64,000 nt of DNA, from assembly GCA_963513935.1 (NCBI GenBank), contig OY740772.1:14168098-14232097 (forward strand), read 5' to 3'. The notes beneath the pieces were generated by a model. That model ran no database searches and was not told the DNA's origin. It saw only the letters and a list, made by a program, of their open reading frames with translations. This document shows positions 35,041 through 47,345 of this stretch, in pieces. Source of the stretch: Aphrophora alni (Eukaryota > Arthropoda > Insecta > Hemiptera > Aphrophoridae). Within the stretch, counting starts at the first letter, position 1. Every line of letters starts with the position of its first letter. Made by a program: the position numbers and the translations under genes.

Positions 35041-35389
35041 GAATTTACTTATTTTAACCTTTGACCCCCCCATACACTACTGTACAGTTTTAGTCTTCAC
35101 TGCCAGGCTTCTGTGGTGAGTGCATGACCTTGACTGGCAGTTTGTTATATCATGTTGTTAGACCGCCAGATCAAAATGACTGTTTTTGCATAGTTATAGA
35201 AAACTATTGATAATTTCTACAATTTTGTAAGGTTTCAAGATTGAATTTTTAACATTATAATCAAGGAAAAGGGAACTTTGAACATTTTTGCTTGCTTTAT
35301 CCACTAAGTTTAGGAGTGTCTCCAACGCATTGAGCAGAAACTCAGCAATTATTTGTATGTGTTTAACGATGAATAAAAATCTCTTAAAA

Positions 35390-35600
35390 ATCATTGCCTT
35401 AAAAAAAGAATGAAAGAGTGTAAAATATAGACCCCTAGCCCTTGAATACTTAAATAGTATCAGTGTCAGAAGTTATCCAAAGTTGTTTAAGATAGACTTG
35501 ATAAAAAAGGGATCTAACCCAAGACTACATGACAAAAGGTGTAGATCCAGCTGTACCTCAGGATTGGTCTGAGACCTTAGGATTACCTCACCTGTACTCA
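35390..35600 (+). repeat. Repeat family R copy
   Basis: Contains TAGACCCCTAGCCCTTGAAT, ATCAGTGTCAGAAGTTATCC, GGGATCTAACCCAAGACTAC and GGTGTAGATCCAGCTGTACC in family order. Confidence 0.75.
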
Positions 35601-36138
35601 ATTTAAGTGACTTCTAAGAGGGGAAATTGTTTCTTTATTCAGTATTCGAATGATATTGAGTAAGCAGTAATGTTTCTAAATTCTGGAAGAAGACAACGGA
35701 CTTCCAGCTCTTCAAGCTGCTTTTTAGATCGGTGATTGCCATTTTAAATTGATAAAAAAAATGTTCAGTTTGAAATGTTCAAAACACCTTTAATTTGATG
35801 TGTCGACATGATCTACCTTGCTATTAGAATATGATTATATATGGTTATTTCATTTCCACAAAATTAAAAATTATTTAAATTTTAAAAAACCTTGTGTAAA
35901 AGTATCCATATTGTGTATTGTTTGAAAAAGTATCTCATCCACAATATTTGGTTTCTGAAAATAAAATCATTTAGTGATAGTAAAATTGTAAAAACCACAA
36001 TTGTGTACGTTTATAGCTGCCATCTTGAAATTGGATAAAGTAAGTCAAAACTTGTTTTTATAATGTCCTTTTTATAGTTCGATCTAATTTGAAGTATCTT
36101 CTTAAACTATCCTTAAAATTTCACTTTTTTGAGTTTTG

Positions 36139-36162
36139 AAAAAAAAAAAAAAAAAAAAAAAA
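36139..36162 (+). repeat. Poly-A run, 24 nt
   Basis: Uninterrupted A homopolymer. No retrocopy was recognised directly upstream, so it is not assigned to a particular retroelement. Confidence 0.95.
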
Positions 36163-36530
36163 GATTCTTCAGGTCCGAAATAGTGGTGTTTCAGTTGGAA
36201 CCATTTGTCTAAACTGATTAGTTTGTTCGGTATACATGGCGCATAGATGGGACGTGAATTTCCTAAATGGTTTCAATATAATTATATATATGATTTCAAC
36301 AACATATCATATATTGAACGCAATGTACAATAAAGAAAATACAAAATAAAGTATATTTTTGAGTACATTTCGTAATTACTATATTTAGTATATTTAGTAC
36401 TGTATTGCACTCCTAGTGTAGGGTAAGTTTGGTTATCAAAACATCTAACTCGGTTTTTTTACTGACCTTCATGTTCCATTGCCTCAGAAAACTGAAAACT
36501 TATTAGATAAAAAACTGCCTTGTTTAAATT

Positions 36531-36560
36531 TTTTATTTATTTATTTATTTATTTATTTAA
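36531..36560 (+). repeat. (TTTA)n microsatellite
   Basis: About seven TTTA units in a row inside AT-rich intron sequence. Confidence 0.95.
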
Positions 36561-36739
36561 TTTGACTATATTTATCATTGAATATAATGTTACAAATAGT
36601 GCATTTTTGTTTTTGAAATATGTTTATATATGCAAACAGTGAATACATTTTTTCAGAATATTTCTTTAAAATTATTTGAATAAAATTTATTTTCTCGATC
36701 CCGTTAAATAAATGTACTTTTACACAGACTTTGATTGTT

Positions 36740-37300
36740 TTTAATCTCTGTATTTAGATGTACAAGAGAAAATATTTTTGTTGATTCATTCATGTCATCT
36801 CAAGTTATTTCTAACCATCTTCAAGAAATTTGCAGTCAAGTTGAAGCATTTATTGGTGAATGAAATTATAAAGGTTTCCCAAACACTGGATTAATCACTT
36901 CTATTCGTCTTTTCAATGAAGTGGAAAAGTTGGCAGCATTGATGCAAGTGGGTGATCACACTCCTTTAATCCCTCGTTGAAGGGATATTTGAAGTCTGTA
37001 CCAAGGGAAATAATTGAACAATTAAAAAATCCTCTACACAATAGTTTACCTTACTCCTATAAAAATGTATAATCCTGACAACTCTCAAAATGTTGTCATC
37101 ATGTAGATCATGATATTAAACTACAATTATTAACAGTATCTTCTTTTAAATATTCAAATCACAGATTCGTTTGTATTAGTTCTAGTGATATCAGAATTCT
37201 TCAGTTTGTTTTGGTTTTTCATGTTATTTACTTTTCATATTTAATAATGTATAGCTTGTATCGTAATCACACCATTCTTCACTGATTTTATCCTCTATTT
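36740..37300. other. No gene recognised
   Basis: 36770-37030 is somewhat less AT-rich and could be a decayed coding relic (for example TTTGAAGTCTGTACCAAGGG), but every frame is broken and I cannot name a family. Confidence 0.4.
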
Positions 37301-38060
37301 ATCACACCTTCAACAGATGTTTTTAATACTCCTTCATGTGTTCTTCTTGAAATGAGCGATCTATCCCTTTTGCACATCGCCCAAGAGCTTGTTGCACTCC
37401 GAAATATAAACGTGGTGGTTTTATGCCTCTAGACATTTCCAGGAGGACGCTTCATCTCCATGTACTTAATAATATTCCTGACAAGGTTGTTTTGAGAAAT
37501 TGTCTCTCACTTTGTCTAGGTTCCAAGGGTATTTTCCTGATTGAGATATTCCGATTCAACAATCAGATGCTCTGAAGTTTCCTCCTGCAGGCTACATTGC
37601 CTACACAGAGAATCCTCGGTGAATATTCCATCCTGTGGATATGTTTTTTCACATGGTAGTTTCATGTAATAAACTCTGTTACCTTTCTTATACTACCCTG
37701 AGCTAAAATGAGAAGATAAATTTCAGTTATCTTTGATAGGGTATGAAGTGAGATTAGTCACATCCTCAGACCAAAGTTACTCCTCCATCTCTTATTATGC
37801 TCTTCCTGAGCCCAAGTGCTGGTGACGGCTCTTGGATTGCTCGCAGAACGGTTCAGGTATTATCAGTTTCATTGCTGATCCTTTTCCATTGCTGAAACTA
37901 TCAAAGCGATGCATTTTTTAGTCTCCTCAGTTGTGAAGTGATTCTGTAGCAATACTAGACAAACTTTTATTCGAGCGGATAAATACTCAAGGCTATAACA
38001 CACGTTTGGGTATATTCCCATTGGGAGGACATATTCCTCCTTAGATTTGCTTTTTCATGT
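37300..38060 (-). pseudogene. LINE relic, RNase H region and C terminus
   Basis: On the minus strand the translation shows IPEPFCEQSKSR (near 37830) and, further along, CRQCSLQEETSEHL (near 37580-37620). These correspond to the RNase H end and the following zinc-knuckle-like CxxC...H segment of Jockey/I-type LINE ORF2 proteins. Stops and at least one frameshift separate the pieces. Downstream of these, the minus-strand frame continues without clear motifs to about 37300. It is a dead fragment; the reverse transcriptase part is not adjacent. Confidence 0.7.
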
Positions 38061-38800
38061 GCCAGATTCTGTTTCTACCCTTCATATTAAAACTACTAAA
38101 TGTCTGTGAACCATTCCAGCTCATGTATTTAAAAAAAAACTTTATTCCCTCAACCATTCCTTGTGGTTTTCAAGTCTTAATGTATCACCAATTAAATCAT
38201 CGCTTAATGTATCACAAATTAAATTTTTCATCTTTTCTTAAAATTTGACATGGATCATCTTATTCTTCTTATAAAGTTTGTAATACTTTTAATTTGTAAC
38301 TTTTTTCCATTCAGCTTACGATTTTAGAATTCATATATACTTACTTTGGATTTCAAATGCTTCAGATCTTATTTTTGTTATGCTCTTACACTTTAAAACA
38401 CTATGCTTCATCTGGAATCGAATTACATTGGTTTTCTGTATTTTTGTTTCGCGATAAATTTAATAATTGTTTACTTATTATAGTTCGTAACACATCAGTG
38501 TAGAACTTATTTCTTCCCAAGTCATGATAGTTATTTCGAAGGGAGGCAATGGTTTTACACTTTAAAACAAAACAAAAACTTCAAAGGGCGTGAACAATGA
38601 TGCCATGTCCTTTAGACTATTAACTACTCTTCCGCAAACCAAAGCATTTTGTTCTCTATGCAGCCAGACTTGCCTCTGTTATATTACGTGGGCTACTTGT
38701 TGATATCTTGATGTTTCTATTTTTTGAAGCTTGTGAACTAAATTTAAAATCGTTTAAATAAATTTGATAAATTTTCATCACTAGTTTTTTTCTTGTTGTT
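38060..38800. other. No gene recognised
   Basis: AT-rich intron sequence. TGTATCACCAATTAAATCAT and TGTATCACAAATTAAATTTT at about 38180-38225 form a short imperfect direct repeat. The 63-codon open frame 38057-38248 spans it and has no motif. Confidence 0.45.
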
Positions 38801-39070
38801 TAGAGTCAAAAAACCTCTCAGTCATTATCACCTTATATGAAAAGGAAAAAAGAACATAAAATAAAACCACTAGCCCTAGAATAACCCTTGAATAGTGTTA
38901 GGGTTGGACAAGAAAAAGAGTTGGTCTAGAGGGGGATAGGAAAGTCTAATACAAGACTACATGAGAAAAAGTGTAGAACCAGCTATGATCTCTTGAAACT
39001 GCCAAGTTCGTACTTACTATGGTGAGGCTCTGAGGGACATTTCTAGATCAAATTAATGAAAAGTTTGGGG
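38800..39070 (+). repeat. Repeat family R copy
   Basis: Contains CTCTCAGTCATTATCACCTT, AACATAAAATAAAACCACTA, GTTAGGGTTGGACAAGAAAA, TACAAGACTACATGAGAAAA and GTGTAGAACCAGCTATGATC. Confidence 0.8.
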
Positions 39071-39169
39071 GATTTCACCGCATAAAAACAATTATTATAA
39101 TTTCTCCTTGAATTATAAATAGTTTTAAATTCCTGTGTTCCGTTGTTATATATTTTGTTTTTTATTTAT

Positions 39170-40270
39170 ACATATATTGTACACAAATACCTACATACAT
39201 TGACACTGGGCAAAGTCCATTTATCATTCTATCTCTCATATGTAACTGTCAATCTAAACATCCTTTAATGCACTCCACTAGATAGTAATCACTTTATTCC
39301 TGTGATGATTGTTTTAGATACAGTGAATTACTAAATCAAATGGCTTTGCTCTAACTGTCACACATGTTTGATGTTGTCAAGAAGTTGGTGTATGTAATCT
39401 TCCTTCATGCCACCTGGAAAAAAATCAAACTTCGTCAGCAACTAAAACAAACTTTAGTGGATATCATCATTACAAACATATCAAAGGGGATTAACAATCC
39501 TCCTTAGTATTTTGTTTTATGGTTTTTACATTACTTTACCGAACCCCAAAGTTGCACACCAAATATCCCGATTGGTTTTTAAATTTGCTTATACAAAATT
39601 AACTACTATGTATGGAAAACTCTGAACGTTGCGCAAAAATTATTGATTTAGTTCAGTTCTTTTCTTTTTAATATACACTTTCAAGCACAGCATTGCATCT
39701 AATGTTAAGCCCAGATATTTAACATTATTTTCATGTGGTATCACTTGTTGGTATATAATCACAAGGAGGTAATTGATTTTCTTATTTGTAAATTTAACGT
39801 CCACAGAGTCTTATTTAGATTTATCTTTTAATCCAACGATTGACTTTGTCAACGACGATTTGTAGTTTCCCAGTTGCTTCTTCCTTGTAACATACAACAC
39901 TATTATCTTGCAAAGGTGCAATGGTGGCGTCTTCTCAGACTGGTAAAACAAGTATAGACTAGGAGTAGTTAATACTATGCCTTCTGAAATGCCAGCTGAA
40001 ATTTGTTTTAATTCAGAATAATTATTGTCTTCATGTTTTATTAGAAAATTCCTATGTGAAGTGTAAGATTCCACTAACTTGCTGTAATTTTTGAGCATAT
40101 CCCTTTCCATATTGTATCCCATTCCACGTTGCCATACATAATCGAATTCTTGGGCTAAGTCCAAGAACATTGCAGACCAGATTCGCTTTTCTTCAAGTGC
40201 TTTTTCAAAGACGTTAGAGATTCTGTGTACTTGATCAAAAGTTGAATGTTTATTTCTGAATCCAAATTAA
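39170..40270 (-). pseudogene. Jockey-type LINE relic: reverse transcriptase C-terminal half and 3' end
   Basis: Minus-strand translation gives, in family order, MFLDLAQEFDYVW (catalytic palm block with the first Asp), NYSKLVESYTSHRNFLIKH, ISAGISEGIVL (normally SAGVPQGSVL), HENNVKYLGLTLD near 39720, KPIGIFGVQLWG near 39560, and NKILRRIVNPL near 39500. The FADD catalytic box is not recognisable in the broken region after about 39890. The only continuous stretch is 119 codons (39811-40170). A T-rich stretch at about 39150-39180 fits the antisense of a poly-A tail. The element is truncated at its 5' end near 40270 and carries stops, so it is inactive. Confidence 0.87.
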
Positions 40271-42844
40271 TGATTTGGAATTAGATTTTGTTCAAATTAT
40301 TTTTATAACTTCTATACTTGTGGTACACTGGAAGACGTTACTGGCTCGAAACTAAAAAAAAAAAAAAATCTAAAAAATCACGTCATATAACTTTTACTTT
40401 GTAGAAAAATATGTCCTCCTATCTATTTAAGTATCATTCCAAAATTCCTCAAGACACCAAAGTCTATTAGGTTTATATCTTGACAACCGATTAATGTGGA
40501 TTCATCACATTAAGACAAACTAAAACTACTCTATTGTCTCATTAATGTAAAATCTTTACTACGACAAGAATTAACAATGTATAAAACATTATTGAGTTTA
40601 TGGATTTATGTTTTTGAGCTATTTGGTTCGCCTAAAAAGAGTAAGCTACAAAATATTCATGCATTTCAACCAACATTGTTTACGTTTAATCACTCAGGCA
40701 CCAACATTTGTTAGTAATATGACGCTAAAATTCATTTCATACACAACACTGTCAATTCACTCTATTCCACATTTCATGTAAAAACAAAAAATCATAATAA
40801 TCCACTGGTTTGAGAAATTTTCATCAGTTTGTAATTGCAAGAAAACAACTGTGATTAAACTGGAACAGAAATGAGTCAAATTTATGGACAGTAATTATAT
40901 CTGAAGATGTGCCACTGGGCAACAATTTAATTTTTATCAAATTGCATTGTTATGTTATTTTTTCCCCCTTATACTATATCATTGTAGTTGTGCATATTTT
41001 ATAGTTTAAAAAATGTCTAACTAAAAAAAAAATTTTTTTAAAAACCTTTTAATTTCTAGACCAAATTAATAAAAAATGACTGTAAGGATTTCGCTACATA
41101 AAATAATAATTATCGTCATTTTTACATTATTTGAAACAATACAAGTTATAAATCTTGTATACAAGTCTTTATGTTTTGTGCAATTTAAAAATAGGTTGTT
41201 ACAATTGCAAGAATGCTTTTGATATATTTATCCTTTCCCAGGTTGTCTAAAATGTATTCCTACCTTAACGTATTGATAAAATACAATCAAAGCCCCTATC
41301 TACTCAATATACAAGAATACAAAGCTACATTAACAATTGATTTATTGCAGCTTTGTACTTCACACTAGAACATCTCAATTTTTAAAGTATTGTTTCCAAT
41401 ATTTTCTAGTTGTATCTGTATTTTTAGTCGTGCATTAGTAACAATAGAGTTTTTATATTAGAAAACTCTTTTAAATTACGTTGTTTTTCTCTAATTAGTT
41501 ATAAACATTGCACCAACTTGCTGACATATGTATACATATCATTGTGTAAAAGAAGATATGAAACACTTATAGTCAAAACTGGTTCTTAGGCATATTTTAA
41601 AGGTATACAAAAATTTGTCTTTTTTTAGAGGTGAGTATAATTTTATATATACAACTTAAGTTGCATAATGTTAATTTATTTAGTTTAAATAAACCTCCTT
41701 TCTATAGCTCCTACAAAAAAATGAGTTATTTTATTGATCTATTCAGTTAGTTGTTACATAACCGCAAAGTTTACTTCTGTCTATTTAAAACAGATATAGA
41801 TATAGAAATTATTCGTGGATTTTAATAAAACTAAAGTAAAAGATGCTTCTTATAAAGTGTAGTAACCATTCCAAAAAGTCGGTGAAACCTTTTGCCCTTT
41901 TTCTATAAAAGCATCGAACTTTTTCAAAATTGTGTGTTTTAGGTTATGTGTCAAGTATTAAATTTGAAATTTACTACGGTTGTTAATCTTTATAAGAAAC
42001 TTCTTTTTCCAAGTTTCATTAAAATCAATATCTATACTTATAGCTAATTGTTTGAATTAGGCATGTGTAGATTTTGAGGTTATGTAACATACTTCCAAAT
42101 AGGGACAATTTCTTTGTGCAACTTTAAATATCCTTAAGAATCGATTTTAGCAATAAAATACCCCCCTCCCTAAACCAAAAGTGTTTTATATTGTATTTTA
42201 CTCAAATAATACGTAAAATCATTAATTAAGAAGAAATAAAAAAAAAAATCATAATTCAGAGTCAGGAGTTGTCATTCAAAAAGTAAAAATGAACCATATG
42301 CCATCTTAGGAAGTAGAATATATCAAAATCAGTTCATCCTATTTCTATTAGATGTTGGTGGAAAATATATTTTCTAAATCCATTTGCTAAGTTGCAAGTA
42401 ATTGTGAAAATCTCAAGAACCTTGACTAGTTGTTTTTTTTTGATTTGATTTCACTTTAATGTTTTCCAAATTGCTTTTCAATATTATTAGATAATTTGGG
42501 TGTGATAAAACTGAAACTGCATAAATGCCTCGTGTCATAGGCCTACAATAGTTTGTATTGCGATTGCAGGGTCAAACCGGTAAGATAGTTGACATTGATC
42601 TGTAAAACGTTTGCTTTAATAATAATCTCTACCTACTGGTAGCTATTAGCAAAACTAAAAATATTGCTTACGAAGAGCTTCTTAGATAAAAATACTTTTC
42701 TATTATTTCTTCTCATCTTATCTTTTCTGCTCTACCTATATAATATGTAGACAAAATAAAAAATAGAATTTCACACAAAGTCAGATTTCCACAGGGTTGG
42801 AGCCGTGGGTACAGTTAGTATTCTATAATAATAGAAGTAACAAC
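40270..42844. other. No gene recognised
   Basis: 2.6 kb of AT-rich intron with short homopolymers (poly-A at about 40353-40367 and 41021-41030). No terminal repeats, coding motif or copy of families A, B, C or R was recognised with confidence. Confidence 0.5.
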
Positions 42845-43661
42845 TCTCCTCAATGACCCAAAAAGGCACTTTGGGGGGGGGGGGCAGGGTGGTATTTTTT
42901 GGAAAATTTTCAAATAGAAACATAGGTCGTGTGATACCTCACTTTAAAGGTCTCTCTTTTCCGAACATTTTTTAGCAAAAACAAATTTTGTTATCTTTTC
43001 ATTACTGTACAGGTTGTGACGAAATATTTTTTTTTTAATCTTGCACCATTTTTTTTTTACAATTATTCAATGGTGCAAGATAGTTAACCAAACTTTTAAT
43101 ACAAAAAATGTTTGTTTTCAAAAGGTCTCTCAAATGGTACAATTTTCAATCTAGGTTGCTATTTGAATTTTTTTACTTTTTGCTCTATAAAAGTTATTAA
43201 AGTTAGAAATTTATTAAAAATTTGAAAACTACATAGAAGTCCATACTACCCCCATATCTCCTGAAAGGGTGTGTTCTTGTAAAACTAGGGAAAAAATTGG
43301 TTGCCCTATCTTTGTTAGTGAGCTAGCAGTCACATTTCCCGCTAAAACTTAAAAAAAAAAAAAAAAAATCGTCACACCTTGTACAGTAATGAAAAGATAA
43401 CAAAATGTGTTTTGCTCCAAAAAGTTCATAAAAGAGAGACTTTTAAAATGAGGTATCACACGACCTATGTTTCTATTTGAAAGTTTTCCAAAAACACCAC
43501 CCTGCCCCCCAAAAGTGCCCTTTTGGTCATTGAGGAGCGTCGAAAGTAATTTTCCTGAATTCTTTGGGGTCGAAAAAGGGAGGTTCTAATTGGAAAGAAA
43601 TTTTTATCTGGTTTCGTTTAGGCGCTACAGATAGTGTCCATGTCGTCTGAAACACCCGGTA
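42845..43661. mobile_element. Foldback element 2, left terminus truncated
   Basis: 42845-43023 and 43369-43540 are inverted copies: CTCCTCAATGACC, AAACATAGGTCGTGTGATAC, GTTATCTTTTCATTACTGTA and GTGACGA recur in complement. The right side extends about 120 bp further, to ACACCCGGTAT at 43652-43662; the left side lacks this extension. Inside, CTTGCACCATT and AATGGTGCAAG (about 43039-43080) make a second hairpin. A 12-nt poly-G run (about 42874-42885) and a long poly-A (about 43352-43368) break the arms. No coding sequence. The terminal ACCGGGTGT matches foldback element 3. Confidence 0.82.
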
Positions 43662-44480
43662 TACTAAAAGTTTAAATTTATTCTTGTTTAAGGGCTATAA
43701 TCAAGTTTCTATGAATCAAGCTTTGGCCTGTGAATTCACATTCTGTAACACCATTACGAAATCGAGTAATTGAGCAAAATTTGTGGAAAATTTGTAATCA
43801 TTAGAAGTCAAACACTCCAATTCCCACAACTATTAAATTAAACACGTCAACAAGATGAGTTTCAATCAGTTGTTACTAATCCTCACTTGAAATGTTTGTT
43901 GTTCGTGGAAATTAGAATCAATCCAGTTGTCGAACACTACCTAAGCTTGCTATAATTATATTCATTTACAATAAAACCTGACTTTTTATAGCATCCAGAA
44001 TGATGATACTGAATGAACAGAAGGATTAAAAGCTTCCACTACTATTTTTTTAAACGTCCCCTCTCTCCCTAGATTAACAACTCGTTACGATCTAATGTAT
44101 TGGCAATTACATTGATGAATGATTTAAATAATTGTTGTCATTGGCAGATGTCAGTTGGACCATGTGGCATGAACTAATTGAATCTGTTGTAAATGGTTAT
44201 AGAACGAGGTTTGTGCCAAGAGTAAATGTACTGATGTTTTATTTAAATGTACTGTATATTACTCATCTGAAATTACAAGTTATTTCCTTCAAAGTACGAA
44301 GTTACACAGTGGTTCCAATATTCTATTCCATTATGTGTAGCAGTGCCGTAAGTCGTTTATCATGAGTGTATCTAACTCATTGGTTACAATTTTTGTATGT
44401 TTTTCACTGCTCCAAAATGTGCTTTAATTTAAGGAAAAGGTAGAAATTGTACAGACATAGATTTGGATTATTTTGTTCTT
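43662..44480. other. No gene recognised
   Basis: AT-rich intron sequence. The 77-codon open frame 44132-44365 has no recognisable motif. Confidence 0.5.
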
Positions 44481-44760
44481 TCTTGTTTTTTAAAGCAGAA
44501 AACCTTTCGGCGATCACCGCTTTATATAAAAAAAGGAAGAGGAGTATACAAATAAATACTCCTAACCCTTGATATTCTAATAGTATCTGGATCGGAAGAA
44601 AACAAGAGAAACTGGTTAGGAAAGATGAAAATGAAGGATCTATCCCAAATTTACATGAAGAAAGGTGTAGATCCAGCTGGGATCCTCGGGTTTTACCACA
44701 CCCATACTCACTATGAGGGAAGGCCTTATAGGTGTCTAAGCTGTAAGAAGGGTGGAAATG
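44480..44760 (+). repeat. Repeat family R copy
   Basis: Contains AACCTTTCGGCGATCACCG, TAAATACTCCTAACCCTTGA, ATCTGGATCGGAAGAAAACA, GGATCTATCCCAAATTTACA and GTGTAGATCCAGCTGGGATC. It abuts a mariner-like relic, giving a chimeric 139-codon open frame on the minus strand. Confidence 0.8.
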
Positions 44761-44764
44761 TTTT

Positions 44765-44870
44765 TCTTTGCTGGAAATTGAAAACGCTAAATGAGCTGGC
44801 GCGTTATCGTGGTGCAGATCCAATTGTCTACACTGTTTTTTGAACTTGTTAAACGCGTTTACAGAGTCAT
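44765..44870 (-). pseudogene. Mariner transposase fragment
   Basis: The minus strand encodes LHHDNAPAHLAFSIS (about 44776-44820). This is the strongly conserved block around the second catalytic Asp of mariner transposases (usually LHHDNAPAH). Roughly 35 codons are recognisable; neither end of the transposase nor terminal repeats is seen. The fragment is joined to a family R repeat, so the longer open frame across both is not a protein gene. Confidence 0.7.
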
Positions 44871-44899
44871 TCTAATACATAGGAGATCTGATTACCTGT

Positions 44900-45440
44900 T
44901 TTCATTCTGGATCTGTTCATGCATGCTTCCTACACAAGGGGAATTTTTTTATGTGGCATTCCTTACTTTCACGGTTTTTTCTCTGGATCATAATCAGACA
45001 CCCATCTACTTTATCCAAACATTTTAGCTTTCCAGGAAATCCCGACAAATTTACATCTAGTTTGCTCTCTGCTCCAGGAATAACAGTTCATCCTAACTAT
45101 ATATAAATTCTATATATATTTTAGTTTGAGCACTAGTTTGCACAAATTTTATGCATATGTACCTAATTCTATGAACTGCATTTTTATCCAAGACGGTTTC
45201 TTCTGTAATTATTAGCTTGGAGTCTTTCTTATATAACACTTCTTATTCCGGAGTCTTTCGCTACCACAGCTTCACATTTCGATCATTTGTTGGTGAGATT
45301 GGACTTCCGGAATAAATTTCGTCTTCAACATTTTCACAGCTTTCTGTTAATTTTTTTTTCCGTTTGATCTATTTGGTTTTATTTTATCCTATGTGCCTTA
45401 TTATTTTTAGAAAAACTGTGAAGGCAAAAGAAAAACAATC
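44900..45440. other. No gene recognised
   Basis: Somewhat less AT-rich patches (44920-45080, 45200-45310) might be decayed coding relics, but no family motif could be read on either strand. Confidence 0.4.
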
Positions 45441-46470
45441 AGCTTTCAAAGTTTTCAGTGTGTCTGTTTAGTTAAATCTCATCTGGTGGACATATTTTGG
45501 TTATATCTCAAAGACTTTTTCCATTAAAAAAAAAATTGGGTACCTGCATTGGAAAATGTAAATTTGTTTAAATCGGCTGCTAAAACTGTTGTTAAAATAC
45601 AATCCCTCCAAATAAATTTTTACTTTTTTACCACAGAACTGACATTTTTAGAGATGAATATTTTTATTTGGTTTATTTAAATGGTGTATTTTTGAACAGA
45701 TAACAACCAAATCGTGTTTATAGGGTGGGGGTAGAGGTTACACTTAAACCAAATTTAATCATAATAGTTCAAACCAATTGTGTGAAAGTCGTATTTTTTT
45801 TCTTATGGCAGCTACTCCTGCTGTTTTTCGTGGAAATATCTTTGAAAGTCCTCCGAGTTCAAAAAAGTGGTTTTGGAATAATATCTGTCTAGAATCAATC
45901 ACCTGTGTCTGTTGTCTGTGCAGTCGTCTCTACAGCACAAACAGGTAGAATGATTTTAATTGAATTTTTTATATGATTGGGAATTTTTTTATTTTGTTGA
46001 TAAATCAAAATTTGGTGGTAACGGCATAAAACAAACACAAAATTCTAATTTTAGCAAAATCAGTCACAAAGATTTTCATAAAATTGTACTAATGTGTAAT
46101 CATAAGTACATCCACAACTCATACTGGTCGCCATTTCTCCAAATATTGTGTTCGTGGGTTATCTGTTAAATTACTGTTAAAGAACATTTTTTGAATAATG
46201 AAACCTAACTTTGACCATAGTCATTAAACTTTATTTCTACTTAGAATATTATGCTTACAACGAGATTATGACAAGTGTAGCAAGTTTATACCTTATTTAA
46301 ATATTTATTAAAATAATAAACAAAATATAAGCTGCCTTCCATGTTTGATTTTCACTTTTTTACTTCAAATTCAAAAACTAAATTTGTTTTTAAAGATTAA
46401 TATTTTTGTTTGTAAAGATTTCGATTTGGTGTGTGAGAAAGTTTGTGCAATGTTTTTATACTGTTTATTT
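45440..46470 (+). repeat. Repeat families C then B
   Basis: C: AGTTCAAAAAAGTGGTTTTG, TGTTGTCTGTGCAGTCGTC, CAGGTAGAATGATTTTAATT, AGCAAAATCAGTCACAAAGA, TGTTCGTGGGTTATCTG. B end: TGTGAGAAAGTTTGTGCAAT at about 46431. An earlier C-like segment (45450-45840) precedes the main one, so two C copies may be in tandem. Confidence 0.65.
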
Positions 46471-46739
46471 CAACTTCAGTTTACCCTAACAATATATTTT
46501 CCTTGATATATATTTTTCAGTTTTTGGTTTCCTCCAGTTTATTGATTTCTTCAGCAATGTTCTCTGCCACCATCTTGACAGGTGTGTCTCTAACACAGCT
46601 CCCTTACTTCCTATAAATGCATTGAATCTGAAGTGGATTAAACTTAACATAAATCTCATTTTATATATGGTCGTACAAAGTGAGCCTTGAAATTGATTTC
46701 TTAGTTGTGTACGCGGGAGGATTTCTTTAAATGGTTTTC

Positions 46740-47345
46740 GGTACAAAAACATTGTACAAACTTTCTTACATGCCCATTCATAATCGAAATGATGAAACTA
46801 AACTATTCGTCAGTAAAAATGTCAGTTGCCAGTAAAAGTGAAATCAAGCATGAATGTCATCTTAGATTTTGTAGATTATTTTAAACAATATCTCTTCAAG
46901 GGCTTATTGTAGATATGGGGGAGGGTTGGCAATCCCGAGGTTTTAGCTGGATCTACACTTTTTTTCAGTGTAATCTTGAGTTTTATCGCTCTCTTTTGTT
47001 TTTCCTATCAGGTCTCTCATGACCAATTCTTCTTCTCTTTCAACCTGACACTATTCTATTTTTCGAGTCTTTCTTTTATGATCTTTTCGTAATTATTATT
47101 ATTATTTTTTATAAGGCGACGATGATTGAGAAGTTTTCACCTACAAAGTCAAATAAATGTATGCCCAAGACTTGTTTTATCACACAAGTGAAACAATTTA
47201 AAGTATTTTTTAAATACATAAAATTTTTTCAAAGAAACTGTGGATGTCTTCACTTTTTGACCGAACTGACGTTTTTGGTAACATGTAGTTTTAATTTGAT
47301 TTGGGGGATGGGTAAATGTGAAAGTTTATGCGATGTTTTTGCATT
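46740..47345. repeat. Mosaic of B', R' and B segments
   Basis: 46740-46870 is antisense B (ACATTGTACAAACTTTCTTA, AAAATGTCAGTTGCCAGT). 46890-47150 is antisense R (TTTAGCTGGATCTACAC, ATAAGGCGACGATGATTGAG). 47150-47345 is sense B (GACCGAACTGACGTTTTTGG, AAAGTTTATGCGATGTTTTT). The switches occur without target-site duplications that I can see. Confidence 0.65.

Larger units (their letters stand above)
35600..36740. other. No gene recognised; simple repeats and a family A fragment
   Basis: Holds a 24-nt poly-A run (36139-36162), a family A start at about 36417-36520 (GTAGGGTAAGTTTGG, then CTGACCTTCATGTTCC) and a TTTA repeat at 36531-36560. No gene motif. Confidence 0.55.
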
